DNA of 64,000 nucleotides from Yamagishiella unicocca (lineage: Eukaryota; Chlorophyta; Chlorophyceae; Chlamydomonadales; Volvocaceae): the NCBI GenBank assembly GCA_003116995.1, contig BDSL01000023.1:496001-560000 (forward strand), read 5' to 3'. Shown piece after piece: positions 25,492-37,865 of the stretch (positions are counted from its first letter, which is position 1; the number at the start of each line of letters is the position of its first letter). Below the pieces are notes generated by a model, which saw only the letters and a program-made list of their open reading frames with translations, did not search any database and had not been told where the DNA came from. The translations under genes were made by a program, and so were the position numbers.

Positions 25492-28400
25492 ATGTTTGGA
25501 GTTGGTGAATCCGCTGATACGACCAGAGACGAGGAGGTCATAGCTCTTGAGGCTCTTGCCGCCCTTTCTGAAACAAGTCGTCCAGCTCGAGCTAGGCCAG
25601 CCATGTTTGAGCAACCTTCTGTATTAGCTCAGCGCCAAGCCGAGCTGCTAGGCCGCTCAGGTCGTCTGACATCCGACTTGGCGCAGCAGGCTGGGCACGC
25701 CCAGCCACCTGGATATCGTGGAATATGTTTCAACAAAAAGACAAGAAGGTGGCAGGCAGGCATTGCGGCCTATGGCAGGTGAGTTTATGTCGCAAGGGCA
25801 CGGGCAATTGGCCAACGCGGCCTCCGTCTAATTTTCTCGTTGCCGAAATAAAAATCATATCGTTCTATTAAAAACTCGTGCCGACTGGGCTAATCAAATG
25901 GATGTATGGGACTGCGACGGCTGTATATCAGTAGCGGGTGTTTAGGCCATTGTTCCCCCCGACTGTCAATACTGATAGCAACGTCCTTAGGTTATATCGC
26001 GCGCTGAAAGGGTCCTGCGTAATGCGAACGGTTCCGGCTTGCTCGGCTAACTTGTCGATTCCTCTTTTGCAGGTCTATCAGCCTGGGCGCCTTTGATTCA
26101 GATGAGGCTGCTGCACGCGTTTATGACAGGGCGGCTCTAAGGATCCGTGGCCGCAAAGCTTCCCTGAACTTCCCGCCGACGGACTACTTGCTGCCCGATG
26201 GGTCCCTAGCGCTCGACCTGCAGGTGCACAAACATGAAGGGGTTCTTGGTTGGAGTGTACAAGGGGTTGTGCTTTGCGCTGAGGAGACTGGCGGGCCGCT
26301 TCCCTGTAGCTCTGCTAGGAAACGGGCATTGCCAGGCTTGACGGGCCGGGCCCCGATGTCCCCGTGGCCATGGCCGGTATGTCGACGCATCTCTTTGGGA
26401 GACACCATGGCTAGTGTGTGGGATGACACTGGCCATGATAATTAGGGCTCGCAGCAACCCATTTGGGGGATCTATCTGTAGGCGAAGTAATTTAGGGGCG
26501 GACCGAGTCACGTTAATGCGGGCACGGGACTGCGGGTGAGCAACCTCGAGGACACACCAGCATGAGGCAGGCAATGGCAGCATTCACCAAATCCGACCCA
26601 CATCGCAAATCATAGGGCAGGGTTCGAGAGGGTCCACACTTACTCCCCGCCATTGACGAGGTGCAGTTGCAAAATGTGCCGTTTACCATTTAAGGGGGTC
26701 CTTGCACAGTAGAATGCGAGGATCACTCAATCGGTGGGCGCAGGGCACTGCGGGCGGAGATCCTCTCTGCAACACAAACAAGGCAGCCGAAACCTACCCC
26801 ATCCCATCCCGTCTGTTAAAGCACAGGGCACGCGAACAACTGCATAGTTTTGTGCACCGATGCTATTATTTGGGCCGTCTGGATCGTAGGTGGAGGCGCG
26901 GCTGATGGAGGCGTTCCTGGGAGGCCCCAATGACGGGGCGGCCGCCCACGGCGGCAGCGGCAACGGCGGCGATGCGGTCGGCAATAGGGGCGCGGCGCTG
27001 GCGATTGTGCCTGAGGCACCGGTACGTGGGGACATATGGACGTAAGCCCCTGTCACTCCCCCCGTTGTTAACGAGCACTGCTACTGTCCCGGTCGCGTTT
27101 TGCCCCAGTCGGTCCCGGTCGCTCCGAGTGCATTCCGGGCAAGCTCGCCACAGGCGCTGCCCCTTAGCGCTACTGTCCGATCTGCCTCCATGGATAACAG
27201 CAGACCGTGTGCTGCGCACCGCAGGGCAATGCCGCGGCAATCGGCGATCTCGTACGACAGTGCCTGGGCCGTATCAACCGTGCCGACCATGCGGATCTTC
27301 AGGACGCGGCCGAGGCGCTGGGGCCCGGCTACATGCGCCTTATGACCCTCATCACAGATGCGGGAAATGTGCTGGCTGCCTCGGGCGGCGGCACGGGTCT
27401 CGGCGGCTCGCGGCAAAGCACCGGTGGTGAGGGGATTGAGTGCGGCAGCGGCGGCGCGGAGGTTAGCGCAGATGGGGATGCTCCGGTAGACGTGGAGCTG
27501 CGCCGTAGCTCCAGCAGCCAGCATATCGCCGCGCTCGGAGCCGGCACCGGCTCTCAGGGCTCCCGCGGGGCCCTGCCGCCGGGCGTGTCTGGACACGGGC
27601 CGGCTGGGCCGGGCGGCGGCGCGGGTGGGCAGAAATGGCGGCAACAGCAACAGGAGGGACACCAGACGATAACGACGGCGATGCCTCAACAGCCCACGGC
27701 GCAAGTCGCGCAGCAGCACGAGTACCACACGCCGCAGCCGCATGCGCAGCATTATCCTTATCAGGTGCTTGCGTACCTACAGCAGCAGCAGCAGCTTAAG
27801 GAGCAGCAGCTTAAGGAACAGCAGCAGCTTCAGCTGCAACATGACGCAATGGAAGGTGTTGTGACGCAGCAGGAACTGTCCGACCGCGCGCGGGCGCTTC
27901 GCAGCCAGCTGGCATCGGCCCCCGGCGGCGACGCAGCTGCTGACCCGGGGGTCGCTGCCACACGCCGCGCAACTGAGCTGGTACCGGAGACGGCGTCCTT
28001 AGCCGGAGCCCGGCCTGTGGCGGCCGCGGCAAAGGCGGCAGGGCCCCCTGGCGCGCCGCCGCCGCTGCCGAACATCCCGCCTATTGCCACGCCGGCATGC
28101 CTGCCTCCAAACTTCATGCAGAACATATGCAACCTGCTAGCGGCGCACATCCAGCAGGCGCAGACGGTAGCGGCCGCGGCTTCGTACGCCGGCCGCGACC
28201 CGGGCGCGCCGCCGGTGGTCAAGGCGGTGTCGCAGCTGCAGTCGTACGGCCTGCCGCTGGGCACGCTGATGCAGGGCATCGCGCATCTGGCTGCGGCGAA
28301 GCTTGTGAGCTCTGAGGATTACGCTTTGCTGCAGGCGCAGGCATGGGAGCCGAGCCACGGCCCCACTGCTTTGCGGTCGGTTGCGGCTGGGGCGGCCGAG

Positions 28401-31400
28401 CGTAGTGGCGGCGCGATGGCGGGGCCGACGAACCGGGGGGAGGAGCTGACACAGCGGCAGCGGCAGCGGGAGCGGGAGGCTTCGTCCGAGCCGGGGATGG
28501 ACCCCTCCAGCAGCGCCGGCGGTGGCGTCAAGCGAAAGTCATCCGATTTCCCAGCGGCCGTGGATGGCCCCGTGGAGCCGCCACCAGCTGGCGGCGACGA
28601 CTCGGGCGATGCGGACCACCACAACGCCCCTGCGGCCAAGCGGCGCAACCGCGACCGCATGCCGGAATCGGCTCCAGGCCCGCCTGCGGCCAGTGGCCTG
28701 GGAGCCATCGAGGATGAAGCTCCGTTTGATACAAGCACAGCCATGGCCATGGCAGCGGCGGCGGCAGCGGCTAGCGCTGCAGGCGGTGTGCCGTTAGGCA
28801 TCCCGGCGGGAACTGAGGAGCAGGCCATAGCTGCGGCCGCAGCGGCAGCGGCGGCGGCGGCGGCGCTGGCCAATCCCGTGGTGCCCCCGGCGTCGGCGCC
28901 GGGGCTGACCATGAGCGCGGCGAGTGGGCTACTGGCGGGGTCTAACTTGCTCGTTGGACGGGGCGGCTCAGCGACGCAGCACATTGGGCTCGGACGGCGG
29001 CTGTTCCAGGCCATCGCGAACCAGCTGCCGGCGGGTGAGACTAGTTTCCTTATTGGATGCGGGAAGGAATGGGAAAGCGTGGGAGGAATGGGAACGCCCC
29101 CATCAAGGAAAGTGCCAAAAGTAACGCCAAAAGTAACGTGCGCAATTCGCCGGTCTAGAGCACACGGCGCTATCTTGTGCCAACAGTAAGCCAAGCACCC
29201 TGAGGAAGCCCCCAATTATTGGATGCAATAGGACAACATGCCCTCTCTGTTTGCAAGATAGAAGCCTCGTCATAGGTTGTATGTCTTATGTGGTCTTGTG
29301 TTGTAGCTTGTTTAGCTCCAGGTTTCCGTTCTCGTTTCAAACCTTACCTATCAAATAATGAGTGACCAGTAATTAATCATTTACCGAAACGAAGAGAGGC
29401 TATTCAATAAAGGAAAGTTCAGAGCAATATACCCTATACCGGTACACGTACAAAACAATTATGTACGTTATTTTCATTTTTCATAAACATGTCCATGATT
29501 ATTTCTCAATATCATAATTTACACTAAAGTCACGCCTAGGCGTCTGTTTGGGAAACTTAGCCCCGTGGGCCTATCAGAGCAACCAGCTGTGAAACGGGAT
29601 GTTCGATGCGCGGCCTCACATTGCCTGTTGTGTACTTTTGTTAGATGGTGCCCAACCTCGCGCGCGCGTCCCTATTAGGTGATCCCAGCCTGCAAGAATG
29701 CCCTACGTACTTCCGCAGGCTTCACGCGCGGCTCCAGGGGGTGCGCCTAACCCCCTCGTAAACAGAAGGAAGGAATACGTCCCCGCACGCGAGCGCACAA
29801 GCAACTCATATGTGCGCACCCACATCCAACTCATATGTGCGCACCCACATCCCCGGCCCCTCAGCGTTCCTCCCTTGCAGCATCACTGCTTGGTGTGCTC
29901 CAGGGATCCGATGCCCCCTCCCTCGACCTACGACCTTCGTCTTTCGGGTCCCCAACCCAGTTCTCCAGCATGCATCTCAAAACGTCTGTTCTATACGGTT
30001 TTTTCTGGCATCCACGGGTCTTCCTCGAAACCCTCCACGGCATGCCGTGTTCACACAACTAGCCCTCCCTGGCGCACACGTGGCCTCATCACCCGCATTA
30101 CCTGTCTCTGCCCGCAGGCACGGAGCTGGACTGCCTCCTGCCGCCCCGCTACGGCTTCGTCGGCGTGCTGTACACCCTACCGGGCAGCAGCCAGATGGGA
30201 GCCGCGCTGTGGGACGGTGGCACCGTGCGCGACCTGGGGGTCTACAGCAGCGATCGAGACGCGCGGCAGAGCGTCAGCAGCTCAGCGCGCCTCCTGGGGG
30301 TCTCTCTGGCGCCGCCAAACATAGGGCCCTCGACGGCTGGCGGCGGCGGAGGCGGCGGCGCGGCGGCCGCCGCGCCGTCGGCGGTGCGCCACATGCCCGT
30401 GACCTCCGGCGGTGGCGCCGCCCTGCCCTTGGCGCCGCCGCCGCTGACGACCATGGGCTCCGTCACCGAGATGTCTGGCGGTGGTGGAAGCATCATTGCC
30501 GCTGCCGCCGCGGCGGCGGCACGAAACACGCTGCTAGCCCACGCGGGCTCGGTCCGGGGCCCCTCATCGTACACCAGCGCCAGCATCTACAAGTCCTCTG
30601 GCGTCGTCGGCGGCGGCTGCAGCAGCGGCTCGGGCGGTGCCACTGGCACCGCAGTGCCGACGCCGTCGACTGCTCCCCTGCCGCGATCCGGCCCGGCCCG
30701 GCCCCCCGCCTTAGCGTTGGGGGGGCGGCTGCTGTCCGCACCCTCGGCCTCGGCGTGCAGTCCCATTGGATCCACGATCCCCGCAGCCTCTGGAGTTGCT
30801 GCCACGCCAGCTGTCGTGATTCGGCCACTTGCCGGGACGTACGGGTCGCAGCAGGCGCAGCAGCAGCCGACGGCGCAGCGGGGCTTGGCGGCGGCGGCGG
30901 CGGCGGCGCTGCAGTGGAGCGGCGGCGGCGGCGGCAAGAGGGAGCCGCCGTCGGCAATGACGCCGCCGCAGCACCAGCAGCAGTTCCGGGGGAAGGCTTC
31001 AGCAGTTGCGCCTGTGGCGGCAGCGGCGATGGAGCTGGAGGCCGTGGGATCGAGTCTGCCGAAAGGCCCTGTGATGGGTGAGAGGGGGCGGGCGGTAGGG
31101 GGGCCAGCAAAGGCGCGGCTCCCACACTTACTCCTCTTCCTGCCGGCTGGTTGCCCACCCGCCATTTGCCGCCCTGCGGGTTCGATGTCTATTGCGTCTT
31201 GGCGGCCCTGCCATGAGCCAGCACCTCTTAGACTCGTGGTACCCATCTCACCCATCTTCTCCAACCGTCACCCATCTTCTCCCCTTCTCACTCACCTTGT
31301 CCCCGTCTCACCCATCCTCGCCCATTCTCGCCCACCTCTTCCTGCCCGCCCCGGCCCCCACTTCCTTGCAACCCCCCGCCCATCAGGCCCCTACCTGGTC

Positions 31401-34253
31401 GGCCAGCCAGATGTGATGACGGACGGCAGCGTCCACCTGGTGTGCCAGCTACTGGTGCCGCAGGTACGGCACTCTCAGTTTCTCCTGTTGCCGTACATGT
31501 GTGCTGTCTAGTCGCTGCTAGAGGCCGCGAAAACGCCCGACGCCTGCGGCTGATGCTGCCGCGAGTCTTCACGCGTGCACGTTTTCTCCCTGACCCCCAC
31601 ATCCTCCCCTCGAGACTCCCACGTCTCCCCCCCCCCACGTTCCACGCCGCCGCCTCTGCTCACCCCGCCTCAACCTCCTCGTCAGCCGTCCCCTCCTATC
31701 CCCACCCCATCCCTACGGTTTCCCTTCGTACACGGTTTTTCCTATCCCACCCCATCCCTACACCCCCCCCCTCCCCCGCAGGACGAGCCGCTATCCTCTG
31801 ACGACCTGAACAACGTCATCGCGCAATCGCTGACTCCCGCGGCCCTGCAGCTCCTCCTCGACAGCGCCGCAGCGGACCCGCTGACGGCCAAGGAACGCCT
31901 GGCGCTGGCGGCCTGCGAGCCCGGCTCCGGTTCCGCCAGGGCGGTGCTGGCTGCTATGCTGGCAAGGGAGCCGCAGCACGGCCAGGAGCCGCACCAGCAC
32001 CACCAGCACCAATTGCAGCAGCGCGAGCGGATGGGGCACCATTCGGCGCCGGCGCCGTTGGGGGGGACTCCAGGGTGGCCATCGCACCTGAGCGCCACGG
32101 CAGCCACCGTCGCGTTCGCTGGGCACGGCCCCGCGCCTATGCCTTTCGCCATCCACAGCACTTCGGTCCTCACGGGCCCAGGTCCCGACCGGGATGGTAG
32201 GCTGAGTGAGGCGCCGAGCGTACGAGCCCCTCTGCGGACGCAGCACACCCTGGGCGTGCTGCTTTCGCAGACCAACACCCACAGCCAACACCAGCACCTG
32301 GCGCCAGGAGCGTCCGGACAAAACTCGTCCCTGCCGACCATGGCCTCGGCGGCAGCGCTGGCCGGTGGCGGCAGCGCCGGCGGCACGACTGCCGGTGGCA
32401 ATAGCGGCGGTACTGGCAGTGGTGCTGGCGGCGGCGGCGGGCACATGTACCCGGGGAACGAGCTGCGCACGCCGCTGCCGCCAAGCCAGTCGGCGGCAGC
32501 AGATCAGCTGGCGGCGGCGGCGCCTCTGGATGCGACGGTGGTGCGGCCGGAGCAGCGGCTGCGGCAACACCTGGCGGCTGTTGCGCTGGCGGCGGAGCGG
32601 GAGCGCCAAGGTCAGGGGCGGAGCGCCTCCCGCCTGGGACCCAACGGAGGGGCCGGAGCCGACCCGGCCGCTGCCGCCTCCGCTGCGGCCGCTGACGGCG
32701 GATCCGGCGGGGGGGAGAAGCTCCCCCGACTGGAGCGCGGATCCATGCACGCACACGCGCTCTCCCTCCTCGGCGCCCTCATGCCGCAACACTCGACTTC
32801 CTCGTCGTCTTTGCGCGGCTCCCTGGGCAGCGGCGGCAGCGGCGGCACGTTGGGGCCAGCGGGGGCGGCAGCCGCCGCTGCTGGGACGGATACGTCGCCT
32901 GGGTCGGCCGGGCGCTGTGGGCGCATGGTGGCGCCCCACTCGGGCCTCGGGGGCGCCGGCGCCGGTGACGTAGTGGTGACGGCGATCGGCGCAGGTTCCG
33001 GAGGGGCTGCTGCTGCGGAACAGTCACCTAGCAACGACGCTGGCCAGGGGTGGCAAGGGGCCGCGGGGCCGCCTACTGCAGCCAGCCTGCAGCTAACGTC
33101 TTCACGGGCAGGGGCCGGGCACCTGCCAGGTGGTGCTGTTATCGAGGAGGCGGGCGGGCAGCTTGGTGGCTGCGACGGGCAGGCGGGACAGCCTGCCGGC
33201 GCTGAGGTGCGGTGTGGAAGGGGAGGGGGCGGGGGGTTGCAGGTTGAGGTGCGGTGTGGCGTGAGAGAGAGCCGGTGCGAGGGTGCTGCTGGCCAGTGTG
33301 GGCGCCAATGGGACCATGATACAAAGTTATGGTACGACCGGGAAACATTGAACGCATTTCAGCTTTGTTTGGCTCGGATCATGTCTACGATCTTACACTT
33401 ACGACATGTCACTGTATACATGAAGTGTGCAACCCCCATGTCCTCGGCAGCCTGGCGAGGAGCATGGCGCTCAGTCCCTCCTCCACAACTCTTACGCCCT
33501 ATCCCTGCCCACCCTGCCGGGCCTCCTTGGCACCTGCAGCACCTCACCTTGGACGGCGGCAGCGCCGGCGGAACTCCGCAGCCCCATTCGCCAACTGCGG
33601 ACATCGCCATTGGGGGCCGCGGAGCGACCGGGGGAGCGCGCTGGCGCGACGGGTCAGCAGCAGCGGCGCCCCTGGGGCCGTCCAGGGAGGCTGACCATGC
33701 GGTCACGGAGGAAAGGATCCACGACAGCGAGGAGGCGATGGACCAGGCGCACGGGTTATTTGCGGAGCGGCGAAGAGGCGCTGCGGCCAGCTTTGCTGGA
33801 GTAGCGGCGGCGGCGGGCGGCGGTTCCGCCGTTGCGGACGGCGACGGTGTTAAGCTCCGGTTCGCAGGCCAGGCGATGCGACTGGCGGGTGCTGAAGGCG
33901 GCAGCGGCGCCGCCGGGTGGAGGATCGGCGGTGGTGGCGGCGGCGGCCGCATGGTTGATGCAGTGGCGGCGGCGGCGAGGGCGGCGGCGGCGGTCGACGA
34001 CGGCGACGCCGCGGCCGCGGCGGCGGCCATTGACCCAATGGACGAAGACGGCGACGAGCCGCCTCGGGGAGGCGGTGGGGATCAGGGCAGTGGGGAGGGT
34101 TTGGAGGTGGAGGTGGCGGCGCCGGATGGGCCGATCAATGTCGAGTTCAACGCAGCCCCGAAGCGGGTTGAGGTGGTGCTGCAGGAAGCACTGGCGATGG
34201 CCCAGCAGCAGCAGCACCACCAGAATCGCCGCGACGTGTCTTCTGACAGATGA
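25492..34253 (+). CDS. AP2/ERF-domain protein, probable transcription factor
   Basis: Probable nuclear DNA-binding regulator. Exons 1 and 2 (25492-25778, 26073-26223) join in phase 2 to give a complete AP2/ERF domain: [20 protein letters not shown], then [19 protein letters not shown] and [11 protein letters not shown]. Further phase-matched exons: 26890-27021, 27225-29034, 30118-31077, 31387-31463 and 31782-34253, the last perhaps with an extra intron at about 33259-33540. The product is about 1,960 residues, mostly Gly/Ala/Gln-rich. Two non-repetitive parts stand out: a helical block near 28100-28345 ([18 protein letters not shown] onward) and an AP2-like segment at 30130-30290. The ATG at 25492 is the first in frame after a pyrimidine-rich leader. 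The 1.08-kb gap at 29035-30117 could separate two genes, but donor and acceptor phases agree and no TGTAA lies inside it, so I keep one gene. Targets are unknown. Confidence 0.85.
29804..29856. repeat. Direct repeat in the long AP2 intron
   Basis: A sequence of about 27 bp containing actcatatgtgcgcacccac occurs twice in tandem inside the 29035-30117 intron. Confidence 0.6.
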
Positions 34254-34331
34254 AGGGACGCGGGATGGAAGCGGTGGGAGCCAGTCAGAGCTGGATGGAC
34301 TTAAGAGCTAATTGGAGCTGTGGGTAGAGTC

Positions 34332-34410
34332 GGTTGGAGCCGGTTGGAGCCGGTTGGAGTTGGAGCCGGTTGGAGTTGAAGCCGGTTGGAGCTGGAGCCG
34401 GTTGGAACGT
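34332..34410. repeat. Short tandem repeat, ggttggagccg-type unit
   Basis: Imperfect repeats of about 10-12 bp (ggttggagccg, with gtt/gct variants) follow each other six or seven times directly downstream of the AP2 gene. They lie outside any recognised exon and probably in the 3' UTR. Confidence 0.6.
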
Positions 34411-34765
34411 GGCCGGCTGGGCGCTCCTTTCTGGCGAGCAGCAGCCGCGCACCGCATCCCCAACGGGGATGAACCCCAACAGCCCGGCTGACCCGACTGC
34501 GGGCCGGCGGTCCGGCATCATGGCCTTTTTAGCGCTTTCTCATTCACGGGCTCGGCGGGTGGCGGGTAGGGCAGGGCAAGGCATCCAGATTGCGTCATCC
34601 TGCGACGCCCGCCCGACCCCCAGCTGTGCGCATTCCCCATCCCAGTAATTTGACGCGTTCCGTGGCCTCCTAAAGAAAGTCGCACTCGGATCTCATTGCC
34701 TCAGAGCCTGTTGGTAGGCGCAGGGTTGCCAGCTGGTGGACGCCACGCAGGCATTGGTCAGTGGT

Positions 34766-34770
34766 TGTAA
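34766..34770 (+). terminator. Candidate TGTAA polyadenylation signal for the AP2 gene
   Basis: First TGTAA found after the AP2 stop codon, about 510 bp downstream. The distance is long but within the range of green-algal 3' UTRs. No transcript support. Confidence 0.3.
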
Positions 34771-37415
34771 GGGGATTGGGACACGGGGTGGGCCCACTCG
34801 CTGCCATTCTGCCTTTCAAGAGGATGCTGCGGCTCTGCGCACTGCGCACTGCGCGGCCGAGTTGGGGACTGCCGTCGCACAAAACGGGGCGCAGCACGTA
34901 CTGATCTACACCTCGGGGGGTTTCGGGTTCAGTCGCATGAAACCCACGTGTTAGCTTCAATTAAAAAATAATTTATTGGTTGACACTGGCGCCGGCCCAC
35001 GGCATTCTGTTTGATGATCTCATAGGTCATATTGTTGGTCAAATGCTGGCGATGGTGGCGCGGTGACGGCCGCTAGCTTGATGTTGAGAGCTTAGGCGTT
35101 ATTACTCCTAGTAGTCAGTGGGGTTGGGGGCGTGATTCGCCAGCGCGAGCTTTGGGCCTTGCGAAGGGAGAGCTTGGGGAGGGGTCAATAGGAGAGAGAA
35201 ATGAAAGCGACCGAGGGCGGTCCTGGCCCCGTTCGCCCCGTCGGGTAGCGGTCAAGGCAACGCGTCACAGCACACAGCCTGCTGCTGTGGGAGCGCAAGG
35301 GGGAATGGGAGACTGCTTCTCAGTGCTTTGCTGCCTTGCCTTTTGTTCTTTTGCTTTGGATCTACTGGATTCTATAACCAATAACCGATACCCATGCATC
35401 GGCCGGCGCGCGCGACGTCGGTCCCCTAGGTTCCCGCCGGGACCCATCCCCTGTACCGTGTTTGTGTCGCGGGATGCCTGGCTAGCACTGCGATGTCGGA
35501 GTGACTGACTTTGTGTAATTTGAAACGGCAGGTTGGCAGCTGAAAATATCGGCGCCGGTTGATGCTGTAGCTGGCGGTTCTAGCGCGGGTGGTATTTCAG
35601 TCAATATCTTTCATTGTCACGCTGCCTGTCGTAGCCAGCCCTCGGGTTTGTTCGGTTTTGGATTGCTCGGTTCCGGTCTGTTCGATTGCGGTCTGCAAGC
35701 GCATTTTAATCCTGAGGTTGCGAAGATGATGATCCGGCCACGAACAGGCTCGGATCGGACCGGGCGCTACTGTTGTGTACAAACGTCCGTTAAGCATTGG
35801 TCCGGCGGGTTGCTGTGTGGGAGCTTAGCCATCCATCACTTTGGTCGCTGTGGGAAGGGCTAAGCCGTCCATCACTGGGGCCCGCAAGGAAACCTGATCT
35901 GCTGCTTGTTGGGTGCTTGCAGCGCACGTAGAGCCGAAACGCACGCTTGTTCCACGCAGGGCCAGTTGGTGGCGCCTGGCCTATCTAGCAGCAATGTCGC
36001 CTTGCGCTTTCCCATACGTTATTGCGGAGGTGCCATGGGTGCAAGAGATGCGAGGGAGAGAAGCAGGAAATATGCATGTAAGCGGTTTGCAGTAGACTGT
36101 ATTGGGCAGTGTGCGTCGCGATTGGTCGCAGCGAGGGATGCAGCGCCTAAGGCGCTCATGTCTGCCCAATCTAATAAGCCAATCCAATGGAGGGGCGGTC
36201 GAGATTGCGGTGCTGCTGGCGTCGGCGGGGGCCGTGCTGTCCTAAATCATTTTAAGGTGTGCACGAGAAGGTGAACTTAACTTTTAGCGCGTCTCCAGTT
36301 TTCGAGATCCACTGCCCTGGTTCAGGGCCCGACCCCCCGAGTGCCGCTGGTAGTGCGTGGCTGCGTGCTGGGGCAACCGACCCCGGGCGATTTTGCAACG
36401 TTGCCAATTTCTGCGACGTGGCTTGCGGTTAGCTGCAGCAAGTGCGGTTGTGGGAGGTGTTTCTGCGTTCTCCCAACGAATGCGTCACCTTCCATCCACC
36501 GGCAGCCTGCGCGGGAAGACTCAGAGCCAGCCAGCTGTGCAGAGGCAGGTCACGTTGGAGGGCAGCAGCTCATGCGATGGGTTGGATGGTGTACGCACGC
36601 ATTGGCGATGGCGAGGGTTAGTCCATGATGATCTCGGGGCGCACCCGTGTCTTGATGCATGCACGCTGCCGGAAATTGCAGATAGAGATGCTTGGAAAAT
36701 ATAATCCTTCCGTCGGTGCTCAGGTGGGCGATAAGCACGTTCAAATTGAGGTGCGTCTGTGCAGCCACGATACCGAGGCGCTATTGAGGTCCACAGAGAT
36801 GGGTATGCCACGAAGGCTTCCTCTTGAGGTACGTGTGCAAGGATGTATCCTGAGGAGAGGGGATGTTCTTACTTACCAGGGGAGTTTCCAAAACTCCAAC
36901 GCTCCAGGGAAGTGACTTAGGTCACTTCTCGTGCGTGCATCGATCCCGGCATCAATTCATCAGGCGGATACTGGGCGGACGTAACTCAGGATTGGTTACT
37001 TATAGCAGCAGTCCTGGACAAGAATTGGAACTTTAGAGCCAGCTGGGTGTTAGGCCTGGGTTAGTTAAATAAGGTTACCTTCCATTACACGTCGTCCTGG
37101 CTGTCGCCAGTAACATGTCTCCCCATGACGGACTTCCGTAAAATGGCGCACATATAATCCTATTAACTAGCGCTACGTGATACGTTGCCATTTTGCCATT
37201 CCATGTTACATGTCACTGGTACCATCGGTACTCGACGGAGTAGAGGGCCGATTCCCAACAACAAAACAAGATAGAGTACTTGCCAGCACGCCTAGCCTAA
37301 GTCCTGAGAACACGGACTAGTGGCATTCTGCCGTACCGCCTCATGCCCACGAGGTCTACGCCCAGTTAACGGCGCGCTTGCCAGTTAACCCGGCTATAGC
37401 TGCGCTAAGCCCACA

Positions 37416-37679
37416 TTACCAGCGAGTCTGGAACTCTCTTCGCGCCCTCTGAATCTGCGCCAGAAGATTGCCCAACTTCGCTTGATCCCACGTAGTCAGC
37501 ACTTGCTGCATATCCTGACCCACAGGAAAGTCGACAGCCCGCCTGAGAGGCTCGTACCTGGATTCAGCAGCGTTCCCGAGTCTGGATTTCTGGGCCAGCG
37601 AACTGAACACGCTTTCTGCCAACGCATTAACGCAGTTGTAGGCTATTTTCCCAAGGCTTCTGGGTTGCTTGGCGTGCAA
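37416..37679 (-). mobile_element. LINE retrotransposon remnant (ORF2 C-terminus)
   Basis: A minus-strand open frame of 87 residues ends RRAVDFPVGQDM then DQAKLGNLLAQI. It aligns with the C-terminal end of the better preserved LINE fragment at 46275-46637 (MQLPVGDM then DQVKLASLLDQI). Only this far-3' part is left; no reverse transcriptase or endonuclease domain is visible nearby, so it is a 5'-truncated or eroded copy. It sits just upstream of, or in the first intron of, the EF-hand gene. The assignment depends on the similarity to the second copy. Confidence 0.6.
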
Positions 37680-37865
37680 TGGCCACAGTGCCTGCGGCAG
37701 AGAACGAGGTCGACTTGTATGCTGAATATGGCTTTACATCAGAACAAATTTCAAATTTTCGGGAGACATTTAACCAGTAAGGAGTGAACACTTGCTGTCG
37801 GGCATCGGCCTTGCGACACGAGTGCCGTATCGAGCTCATGCCCGTTCCGTTATTATCCCGTTCAG

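Larger units (their letters stand above)
34254..37865. other. Mostly intergenic: AP2 3' UTR, GGTTGGAG repeat, LINE remnant
   Basis: After the AP2 stop lies a short imperfect repeat of ggttggagccg at about 34332-34410, then a TGTAA at 34766-34770 that may end the AP2 transcript. The rest (34.8-37.8 kb) has lower GC and only short open frames without recognisable motifs. A LINE C-terminal remnant occupies 37416-37679 on the minus strand (separate entry). The first exon of the EF-hand gene should lie somewhere in this interval but was not found. Confidence 0.5.

Noticed and set aside
29698..30324. Separate gene starting in the 29.7-30.3 kb open frame
   Set aside because: Its frame differs from the AP2-like exon at 30118, while the AP2 exons on both sides join in matching phase.
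36625..36915. Small plus-strand frame as the missing first exon of the EF-hand gene
   Set aside because: It lacks an EF-hand entering helix and has no donor in the phase required by the exon at 37866.
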